From Ignavibacteriales bacterium (GTDB lineage: Bacteria > Bacteroidota > Ignavibacteria > Ignavibacteriales > Melioribacteraceae), in assembly GCA_020059785.1 (NCBI GenBank), contig JAGVBL010000318.1, positions 1 to 6,442 of the forward strand: a stretch of DNA of 6,442 nt. Direction: 5' to 3'. The notes under the pieces were generated by a model. That model ran no database searches and was not told the DNA's origin. It worked only from the letters and a program-made list of their open reading frames with translations. Shown here piece by piece: positions 1 through 6,442 of this stretch (positions within the stretch are counted from its first letter, which is position 1; the number at the start of each line of letters is the position of its first letter). The position numbers were made by a program, and so were the translations under genes.

Positions 1-1
1 A

Positions 2-3000
2 ATGAATCTTGAAAAGAATCCGATGACCTATGATATTAAATTCGAAACAAATAATATTGATCTCAATCCGCTGATAGGTATAACAACTTCAATCAATTCG
101 AAAGGGAATCTTGTTGGAAGAGGTGTTTCACCATTCGACATAAATTATGATTTTAATTTCAACACTGGCGAATCAACTTTCAATCAAATACCTATTGAAA
201 AACTTCATATAAAATCTAAAGCCGCTGATAGGAAGATAGAACTTGAATTGAATGGTATAAGCAAGAATTCGGAAGCACTAATTACCGGCGAAATGGTTTT
301 CGACAAAGATACTATTCCTGCTTACAGTTTTCTGGGAAGTCTAAATCATCTCGACCTTTCTTCATTTATCGAAGGAGATTATAAGAGCGATCTGAATTTC
401 TATTTCAATGTTGATGGCAAATATTTTAACCCGGATGATATAACAGGTATCTTTGCCATTGGAATTGATTCTTCAAAATACCGGGGAACCAAAATTCATA
501 ATTCAATTGTGGATGTTACTTTTAAAAAAGATTCATCACAAAGAGAAATTAAATTCAATTCCGATTTTGTTGACTTTGCTATAAAAGGTAAGTTCTCTGT
601 TAATGACGCATTAGATATAGTTTCTTACGAAGCAAAAACTATTTCTAAAATTATCTCGGAAAAAATTAAAGAGTTAAATCCTCTTGCTGTAATGAGTACC
701 GGGACATCCGGTTCAATTGAAAGCGAAACGTTACCGGATGTAATTAGCAAAAATCTTAAGCTCGATTTCGAATTTAATTTTAAGGATTTCGCTCTTATAA
801 CAGAAATAATCGGTTACGATCGTTTCGATATAATGGGCTCCGGAAAAGGGAGTGTGGCTAACAGTCCGCCTAATTTTTCAATCAATTCAAATCTGGATCT
901 GGATTATATAGTTTTTATTGAGGATAAATCTACATTATACATTTCCGATATTAAAACCGAGCTCAATTTTGTGCGGGATAATCATCACGCCACATTCGAT
1001 AAATTATCCGGCACAGCACATTTAACCGGTAAAAGATTTTATACAGGAACATATATCAAAGATATTCAGGCCGACCTGAATTTTAACCAGAGCAGATTGT
1101 TCTTTAATGCTTCTGCAAATTTTGAAGATATGATAAAAGCTAATGCAGAAGGTTACATATTAATGAGACCAATAGAACAACAGATTAGAATAGGAAGAAT
1201 AAAAGCTGATTACGACGGACTTCTGTGGACTAATAAAGATACAATAGAAATTTTCTTTAACCCATACCGGTTTAATATTGCAAACTGTGCAATTTATAAC
1301 GACACCTCATCAATTAGTATTAAAGGAACTATCGAAAACAGCGGGGCTCAAAATCTTGTCCTTCAAGCCAATAATATCTCCGGAAGAATTCTTTCTAAAT
1401 ATTTATTAGGTAAAGATGATTTTAAACTACGGGCGGATGCTGATCTTAGAGCAGTAATTAGCGGCGACTTTGAAGAACCATACATTAACACATCCATCAA
1501 GCTGAATCACCTTAAATATGATAATAATAAACTCGGTTTTCTTGATGGTACAATTCGTTACTCCAATAAAGTTGTTACTACAGATATTCAATTTGTCGAT
1601 TCAACTTATAACATTGATAAGCCATTACTTACATTGAACGGAACAATTCCAATCGATCTTAGCTTTGCAACTGTTGCCAACAGAATTAGCGAAACCAAAC
1701 AAATTAATCTAAAATTAAATTCAAAAGATTTTGACCTCCGATCATTTGCGAACCTAATTCCAAAAATTGCAGATCAGAGAGGAAATTTAGTAACCGATCT
1801 TTCAATTACAGGAACATTAGACAAACCGGTTTTTTCTGGTTTCATTAATTTAAAACAAGGTTACTTTAGATCGGTCGATACTAATTTACCTTACAACTGT
1901 AATGTGAAACTGAATTTTAGTCAGCAAGGATTATTAATCGATACATTAATCGTAGCAAATGCCGGCGGCACAAAATACCCTGGGCAAATCAAAGGTTTTG
2001 GTTCCATTATTTTTGATGGATTTACACCGAAGGATATGTCTATTCGTTTTAATGGCGATCTTGCTCTCTTCAGTGATGCCTCACGTTCTACAAGTCCTTT
2101 CTTATACGGAGATCTTCAAATAGGAACCGCAAGCGATTGGTTGTTAACACTGCGTAATAATGTTCTATTCTTTAAAGGAGATATTTTACTTAAAGAAACT
2201 AATCTTACCTTAACCACATCGGAGCAATCAACCGTAACAAGCAGTAATTACAATGTTATTTATGTTGTAGATTCAAGTAAGATCGATCTGGAACAAATAA
2301 GATTCGAAGAAATTCTGGCTTCGGAGAATTCAACCGGTAAGAATAACGGAGAAGAATCGATACGAATTGATTACGAAGTTGGAGTTAAAGTTGAGAATAG
2401 TGCACGGATTAATATAATCCTCTCTCAAGCGGTAAATCAAAAATTGTTGGTTGAAATGCGTGGTGAACTAAATTACGAGAGCATTGCCGGCGAAGTCCGT
2501 GCACAGGGCGCTTTCGATTTAATGAACGGTTCTAAATTAGAATTCTTTAAAACCTTTGATGCCGAAGGAAAAATCCGTTTTGAAACGGATGTTACAAATC
2601 CTTATCTCGATATTATTGCAACATACACAAGCGATTATATCGATCCCGGAAATCCAAACTCGGCTCCAGAGGAAGTTGCTGTAAAAATAAAAATTACCGG
2701 ACCGCTAAAAGACCTTGGTAAAAACCTTGCAAGCAATACTGAAAGTATTGGTGTTTATGTTGGGCAGAGAAATATTCAAAACAATGTTAGAGAAACACGG
2801 TACGATTATTCTGACGCTTTTTCATTCATCTTAATCGGGAAATTCAAAGATGATCTAACAGCACAGGACCGTGCACAGGTAGCCGGTCAGACAAATGCAA
2901 TAGGAAATACCGCTACTTCATTCCTGGGTTCGGTGTTATCAAGTTTTGTTAACTCTGCAGTGGGTGATCTAGTTAACAACATTCAAATAAGTCAAACCGG

Positions 3001-3226
3001 GGACTATACAAAATTCAGTTTATCCGGCAGAATCCAGAATCTTAGATATAGTTTTGGAGGTACTACAGAAGTATTTCAAAATATCGGTAAAGCCAATCTT
3101 AAAATTGAATATCTCTTCAATCCAAAATTTTTGATTCGCCTCGAAAGGAAAGATCCAATTGGCCAGATTTATGTTCTGGATGAAAAAATAAATGAAATTG
3201 CATTAAAATATAAATTTGAGTTCTAA
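2..3226 (+). CDS. tamB: TamB-like translocation/assembly module protein (DUF490 C-terminal domain), 5'-truncated by the window edge
   Basis: Long, beta-rich envelope protein of the TamB/AsmA-like bridge superfamily. Family members are anchored in the inner membrane, cross the periplasm as a hydrophobic beta-groove, and work with an outer membrane Omp85 partner (TamA or TamL) in outer membrane assembly or phospholipid transport. Seen here: alternating polar/hydrophobic strands throughout; repeat-like units of the type G-x-x-x-x-P followed by two strands near residues 488-525 and 604-670; and a C-terminal DUF490-like domain from about 700 to 1074. That domain contains a G-E-L-N-Y..G-x-V-x-A-x-G-x-F unit (821-838), an N-P-Y-L-D-I strand (866-871), the SDAFSFILIGKF segment (937-948), a small-residue helix (about 955-990) and a final strand ending KYKFEF. 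No signal peptide or membrane helix is seen at residue 1, and repeats begin at once, so the ATG at base 2 is probably internal and the true start lies upstream. No frameshift is visible. The stop overlaps rnr. Family assignment is firm; the exact substrate and partner are not visible. Confidence 0.86.
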   Translation: MNLEKNPMTYDIKFETNNIDLNPLIGITTSINSKGNLVGRGVSPFDINYDFNFNTGESTFNQIPIEKLHIKSKAADRKIELELNGISKNSEALITGEMVFDKDTIPAYSFLGSLNHLDLSSFIEGDYKSDLNFYFNVDGKYFNPDDITGIFAIGIDSSKYRGTKIHNSIVDVTFKKDSSQREIKFNSDFVDFAIKGKFSVNDALDIVSYEAKTISKIISEKIKELNPLAVMSTGTSGSIESETLPDVISKNLKLDFEFNFKDFALITEIIGYDRFDIMGSGKGSVANSPPNFSINSNLDLDYIVFIEDKSTLYISDIKTELNFVRDNHHATFDKLSGTAHLTGKRFYTGTYIKDIQADLNFNQSRLFFNASANFEDMIKANAEGYILMRPIEQQIRIGRIKADYDGLLWTNKDTIEIFFNPYRFNIANCAIYNDTSSISIKGTIENSGAQNLVLQANNISGRILSKYLLGKDDFKLRADADLRAVISGDFEEPYINTSIKLNHLKYDNNKLGFLDGTIRYSNKVVTTDIQFVDSTYNIDKPLLTLNGTIPIDLSFATVANRISETKQINLKLNSKDFDLRSFANLIPKIADQRGNLVTDLSITGTLDKPVFSGFINLKQGYFRSVDTNLPYNCNVKLNFSQQGLLIDTLIVANAGGTKYPGQIKGFGSIIFDGFTPKDMSIRFNGDLALFSDASRSTSPFLYGDLQIGTASDWLLTLRNNVLFFKGDILLKETNLTLTTSEQSTVTSSNYNVIYVVDSSKIDLEQIRFEEILASENSTGKNNGEESIRIDYEVGVKVENSARINIILSQAVNQKLLVEMRGELNYESIAGEVRAQGAFDLMNGSKLEFFKTFDAEGKIRFETDVTNPYLDIIATYTSDYIDPGNPNSAPEEVAVKIKITGPLKDLGKNLASNTESIGVYVGQRNIQNNVRETRYDYSDAFSFILIGKFKDDLTAQDRAQVAGQTNAIGNTATSFLGSVLSSFVNSAVGDLVNNIQISQTGDYTKFSLSGRIQNLRYSFGGTTEVFQNIGKANLKIEYLFNPKFLIRLERKDPIGQIYVLDEKINEIALKYKFEF

Positions 3227-3228
3227 TG
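3218..3228 (+). promoter_or_regulatory. tamB-rnr stop/start overlap (TAATG) with weak ribosome binding site
   Basis: The tamB-like stop TAA (3224-3226) shares its last A with the rnr ATG (3226-3228). The only Shine-Dalgarno-like bases nearby are GAG at 3218-3220, 5 bases before the ATG, which is weak. Such overlaps usually mean that the downstream gene is translated by ribosomes terminating on the upstream gene. That RNase R translation is coupled to tamB here is an inference from the arrangement. Confidence 0.6.
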
Positions 3229-5322
3229 AAAAAAGAAATTAAATCTTACTTTAAAAACCATTCCTCGCTTAAACTTAAATCCAAAGAGATAGCAAAACAT
3301 TTCGGAATTACAGAAGAATATGGATATGCCGAACTGAAAAGTGTTCTCTTCAAATTAACAGAAGAAGGATTCCTTCAAAAACAGGGTAAGCGATATTCAT
3401 TAAACAATTCCGAAACCGGCAAATTGATCGGGCAGCTTCAGATAGTTGGTGAGGGCGATTATGGGTTCGTTGTTTTAAAAGGTCAGAATAATAAGACCGA
3501 TGTTTTCATCCCGGGTAAAAATCTAGGAACTGCTTTCGACGGCGATATAGTTCATATAATCTTGATGGCAAAAAAGCATGGTAAGAATATCGAAGGTAGA
3601 ATTATCGATGTTGTAGAACGAAATCGAAATGAAATTGTTGGAAGACTCGAAAAAAGTAAATCATTTTATTTTGTTGTGCCGGATAATAAGAAAATTCACC
3701 GCGATATTTATGTGGCAAATGATTTCCTTAAAAATGCTAAGGTTGGCGATAAAGTTGTTATTGGAAAAATTGAATGGAAATCTCCCGATGTTAACCCCGA
3801 AGGACAAATTCTGGAAGTACTTGGCAAATCAGGAACTTATGATGCAGAGATTGCTTCAATTGCCCGTGAATTTGGTATAACATACAAGTTCTCTGATAAG
3901 ATTCTTAATCAAGCCGAATCAATTTCCGAAATTATTCCCGATACAGAAATCAAAAAACGTCTCGACCTGCGCGACACAATAACATTTACAATCGATCCTG
4001 AAGATGCAAAAGATTTTGATGATGCTGTTTCTGTTGAACCTCTGCAAAACGGAAACTTTTCCGTCGGTATTCATATAGCTGATGTAAGTCACTATGTTAA
4101 AGACAACTCTCCTATTTACAAAGAAGCATTAAATCGCGGTACAAGTGTCTATTTAGTTGGTAAAGTAATTCCAATGCTTCCAGAAAAATTATCCAATATT
4201 ATTTGTTCACTCGTTCCAAACAAAGACCGGCTTACTTATTCAGTAATTGTTGAAATTACTCCGGCTGCAAAAGTAGTTTCCTATGAAATAAAGAAGAGCA
4301 TAATCAACAGCAAGAGAAGATTTACATACGATGAAGTTCAAAAAATAATTGAAGATGGTAAAGGTGAATTCAGCGATAAAATTCTTCAGCTTAACGACAT
4401 TGCTCAAAAGTTGCGAACTAAAAGAATTAAGAAAGGGAGCATAAACTTTTTTTCCCCGGAAATTGTCTTTAAACTGGACAAAAACGGAATTCCTGTAGAA
4501 ATTAATATTAAAGAAGTTCGTGAAAGCAATAATTTAATTGAAGAATTCATGCTACTGGCAAATCAAATAATTGCCGGTCATGTAAACCCTAAACAGAACA
4601 AAATTAACAAACCTTTTGTTTATCGAATACATGATTTACCGGACAGGGAAAAGATTTTTGAATTTGCCAGGTTTGTTAAATCGCTTGGTTACTCATTCGA
4701 TCCTAACTCTGCAAATAAATCAAAACAATTTCAGCAATTGCTCGAAAGTTGTGAAGGGACTGAAGAGGAAGCTGTAATTAATGAAATTGCTATAAGATCT
4801 ATGGCAAAGGCAATTTATTCAACAAATAACATCGGCCATTACGGATTAGGATTTAAGTACTACACTCATTTTACTTCTCCTATCCGTAGATTTCCGGACC
4901 TTATTGTTCATAAACTGATTTTTGATTATACAAATAATAAAGAGAATAATTTTTCTGTAGAAGATCTGGAAGAAATTTGCAATCATTCCTCTGAAAGAGA
5001 ACGTAATGCTATAAATGCTGAAAGATTATCGGTGAAACTGAAACAAATTGAGTATCTGCAAGGTAAAGTAGGGACTGATTTCCACGGAGTTGTTTCAGGA
5101 ATTACAAATTTTGGAATTTTTGTAGAGTTAAGTCATACTTTGGCTGAAGGTCTAATAAAATTCAGAGATATGGAAGATGATTATTACATTTTTGATGAAA
5201 AAAATTATACCATAACCGGCAAAAGAACTGGAAGAAAAATAAGATTGGGTGATAAAGTAAACGTAAAATTAGCACGTGTAGATAACGAAAAACGTGAAAT
5301 TGATTTCACTCTACTCGACTAA
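3226..5322 (+). CDS. rnr: Ribonuclease R (RNB-family 3'-5' exoribonuclease)
   Basis: Processive hydrolytic 3'-5' exoribonuclease of the RNase II/R family, which degrades structured RNA, including mRNA and faulty rRNA, in the cytoplasm. Domains in order: N-terminal winged helix (about 1-60); cold-shock domain 1 (about 64-130, with GDYGFVV at 77-83 and DVFIP at 92-96); cold-shock domain 2 (about 135-200); RNB catalytic domain (about 245-570); C-terminal S1 domain (about 614-697). The metal-binding aspartates of the family are all present as D257, D263, D265 and D266 in the IDPEDAKDFDDA motif. The conserved HFTSPIRRFPDL motif lies at 548-559. At 698 residues it is shorter than E. coli RNase R (about 813) because it stops right after S1 and lacks the lysine-rich tail; the winged helix favours RNase R over RNase II. 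The start is supported by a full winged helix from residue 1 and by the TAATG junction with the upstream gene, which suggests translational coupling. The gene is complete and looks active. Confidence 0.97.
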   Translation: MKKEIKSYFKNHSSLKLKSKEIAKHFGITEEYGYAELKSVLFKLTEEGFLQKQGKRYSLNNSETGKLIGQLQIVGEGDYGFVVLKGQNNKTDVFIPGKNLGTAFDGDIVHIILMAKKHGKNIEGRIIDVVERNRNEIVGRLEKSKSFYFVVPDNKKIHRDIYVANDFLKNAKVGDKVVIGKIEWKSPDVNPEGQILEVLGKSGTYDAEIASIAREFGITYKFSDKILNQAESISEIIPDTEIKKRLDLRDTITFTIDPEDAKDFDDAVSVEPLQNGNFSVGIHIADVSHYVKDNSPIYKEALNRGTSVYLVGKVIPMLPEKLSNIICSLVPNKDRLTYSVIVEITPAAKVVSYEIKKSIINSKRRFTYDEVQKIIEDGKGEFSDKILQLNDIAQKLRTKRIKKGSINFFSPEIVFKLDKNGIPVEINIKEVRESNNLIEEFMLLANQIIAGHVNPKQNKINKPFVYRIHDLPDREKIFEFARFVKSLGYSFDPNSANKSKQFQQLLESCEGTEEEAVINEIAIRSMAKAIYSTNNIGHYGLGFKYYTHFTSPIRRFPDLIVHKLIFDYTNNKENNFSVEDLEEICNHSSERERNAINAERLSVKLKQIEYLQGKVGTDFHGVVSGITNFGIFVELSHTLAEGLIKFRDMEDDYYIFDEKNYTITGKRTGRKIRLGDKVNVKLARVDNEKREIDFTLLD

Positions 5323-5334
5323 AAAGAAATTAGA

Positions 5335-5340
5335 GAGGTG
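5335..5340 (+). promoter_or_regulatory. Strong Shine-Dalgarno site of the metallopeptidase gene
   Basis: GAGGTG is a perfect match to the core of the usual anti-Shine-Dalgarno sequence and sits 5 bases before the ATG at 5346, within the purine-rich stretch AGAGAGGTG (5332-5340). It fixes the start of the signal-peptide gene and shows that the gene has its own ribosome loading site rather than depending on coupling to rnr, whose stop codon ends 12 bases upstream of the site. Confidence 0.75.
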
Positions 5341-5345
5341 TTATT

Positions 5346-6442
5346 ATGAAAAAAATATATTATTCTTTTTTATTCTTACTAATAATCTCAAATATTGTCT
5401 CTGCTCAGTTTGGACAGAATAAAGTACAGTATAAGAATTATAAATGGTTTTATATTCAAACCAGGCATTTCGATATTTATTTTGCAGAAGGCGGAGAAAA
5501 AATTGCAGAGTTTACCGCTGCTGTTGCAGAAGATGCAATTGATAAACTCCAGAAAGATGTAAACTACCAGATTAATAATCGTATTGCTTTAATTGTATAT
5601 AGTTCTCATAACGATTTTGTAGAAACAAATATTACAGACGAGTACCTCAGTCAGGGCATCGGAGGATTTACCGAACCATTCAAGAACCGTGTAGTATTTC
5701 CTTTCGAAGGATCATACGAAAAATTCAGGCATGTTATTCACCATGAACTTGTTCATGCTCTTATGCAGGATTTATATTATGGCGGAAGTGTTCAAAACAT
5801 AATTTCTAAGGGAATTACTTTGCAGCTTCCTCACTGGTTTATGGAAGGAAGCGCAGAGTTTCTATCTCAGGGCTGGGAAACAAATACCGATATGTTTATA
5901 CGCAATGCAATTATTAGCGAAGTACTTCCTGATATAAATCAATTATCCGGTTATCTCGGTTACAGAGGCGGGCAATCGGTATTCAAATATCTTTCCGATA
6001 CTTATGGTCGTCAAAAAATTGGAGAGCTGATAAATAAAATACAGGGAATGGGATCTTTCGAAGCCGCTCTTAAAGCATCAATTGGAATTAATATTGAAGA
6101 ACTAAACGAAAGATGGAAAAAAAGTCTTAAGAAAGAATACTGGCCGGATATTGCAGTTAAAGAAGATCCGGATGAATTTGCCAAAAGATTAACCGATAAT
6201 AAAAAAGACGGCGGCTTTTATAATTCCAGTCCTACTATTTCTCCTCAAGGCGATAAGATTGCTTTTATATCCGACCGCGATATTTACCTCGATGTTTATA
6301 TCATGGAAGTTAGCACGGGTAAAGTGTTAAAAAAATTAGTAGAAAGCGGCCGTGCAAATGATTTTGAAGAACTAAATTTATTACACCCTTCTCTTACCTG
6401 GGCACCTGATAATAAAAGAATTGCCCTCTCGGTTAAAAGTAG
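5346..6442 (+). CDS. Exported gluzincin-type metallopeptidase with TolB-like (PD40) beta-propeller, 3'-truncated by the window edge
   Basis: The frame is open from the ATG to the window end (365 residues seen, no stop). Residues 1-20 form a signal peptide: MKK, a hydrophobic core (YYSFLFLLII), then a likely signal peptidase I site SA|Q at 20/21. A peptidase-MA-like domain follows: the entry motif TRHFDIYF (39-46), the zinc motif HELVH (133-137, preceded by another His) and a downstream W-F-M-E-G-S-A-E-F (164-172). There, E167 or E171 would be the third zinc ligand, as in gluzincins; H133 and H137 bind zinc and E134 is the catalytic base by family analogy. A helical stretch (about 205-265) ends in ERWKKSLKKEYW. 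From about 290, PD40/WD40-like propeller strands begin: SPTISPQGDKIAFISDRD (295-312) and HPSLTWAPDNKRIALS (347-362). The arrangement resembles proteins often annotated as Tol biopolymer transport or TolB-like in Bacteroidota relatives, though the peptidase domain is not part of true TolB. Start choice is supported by the signal peptide and a GAGGTG ribosome binding site. Substrate unknown; peptidase activity inferred. Confidence 0.87.
   Translation, partial: MKKIYYSFLFLLIISNIVSAQFGQNKVQYKNYKWFYIQTRHFDIYFAEGGEKIAEFTAAVAEDAIDKLQKDVNYQINNRIALIVYSSHNDFVETNITDEYLSQGIGGFTEPFKNRVVFPFEGSYEKFRHVIHHELVHALMQDLYYGGSVQNIISKGITLQLPHWFMEGSAEFLSQGWETNTDMFIRNAIISEVLPDINQLSGYLGYRGGQSVFKYLSDTYGRQKIGELINKIQGMGSFEAALKASIGINIEELNERWKKSLKKEYWPDIAVKEDPDEFAKRLTDNKKDGGFYNSSPTISPQGDKIAFISDRDIYLDVYIMEVSTGKVLKKLVESGRANDFEELNLLHPSLTWAPDNKRIALSVKS

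Noticed and set aside
2..4. ATG at base 2 as the true start of the TamB-like protein
   Set aside because: Only one base precedes it, and the protein lacks the N-terminal membrane anchor expected of the family, so this is most likely an internal methionine of a longer gene.
2497..2879. Direct repeat CCGTGCACAGG at 2497-2507 and 2869-2879
   Set aside because: Both copies are in the same reading frame and encode Arg-Ala-Gln in different contexts. With only two copies far apart and no flanking similarity, coincidence or shared codon choice explains it.
3211..3218. TAAATTTG, matching the Bacteroidota -7 promoter motif TAnnTTTG, just before rnr
   Set aside because: No TTTG -33 element lies at the required distance (the nearest TTG, 3198-3200, is only 10 bases away), and it is too close to the ATG for a normal leader. 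In AT-rich DNA such a match is expected by chance.
3629..3880. An 83-codon open frame on the + strand inside rnr
   Set aside because: It lies wholly inside the RNase R second cold-shock region in another frame, has no ribosome binding site, and its translation shows no domain-like pattern; it is a shadow of rnr.
5323..5345. Possible terminator between rnr and the metallopeptidase gene
   Set aside because: The 23-base gap has no inverted repeat or T-run; it is taken up by an A-rich stretch and the ribosome binding site.
1..6442. Novel defence system, mobile element, CRISPR or RNA gene
   Set aside because: Three dense housekeeping-type and envelope genes fill the window on one strand. No transposase, integrase, spaced repeats, tRNA-like fold or minus-strand gene was seen.

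Overview
The window is one strand-coherent stretch of chromosomal coding DNA, with three genes all on the + strand and almost no non-coding space. The DNA is AT-rich by eye and rich in Lys, Ile, Asn, Asp and Ser codons. The gene types (a TamB-like envelope protein, RNase R without a basic tail, and an exported gluzincin fused to a TolB-like propeller) suggest the Bacteroidota/Chlorobiota/Ignavibacteriota group. My best guess is an Ignavibacteria-like organism, but this rests on gene content, base composition and a clear Shine-Dalgarno site, not on a marker gene.

Layout: (1) Bases 2-3226 hold the C-terminal 1074 residues of a TamB/AsmA-superfamily protein, whose N-terminus with its membrane anchor lies upstream of the window. 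(2) Bases 3226-5322 hold a complete RNase R of 698 residues (rnr), whose ATG overlaps the tamB stop codon by one base (TAATG). (3) After a 23-base gap carrying a good ribosome binding site, bases 5346-6442 hold the first 365 residues of a secreted or periplasmic HExxH metallopeptidase followed by PD40/TolB-like propeller repeats. This gene runs off the right edge.

The spacing (1-base overlap, then 23 bases) and the lack of any visible terminator suggest one transcript. Two products belong to the cell envelope: TamB-like (bridge between inner and outer membrane, lipid transport or outer membrane assembly) and the peptidase-propeller protein (exported). The third is a cytoplasmic 3'-5' exoribonuclease. 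A functional link between them is not shown by the sequence; co-transcription is an inference.

I saw no tRNA, rRNA, CRISPR array, insertion sequence, prophage sign or convincing minus-strand gene. The window looks like an ordinary core-genome region. The most interesting part is the peptidase-propeller gene, whose substrate is unknown.
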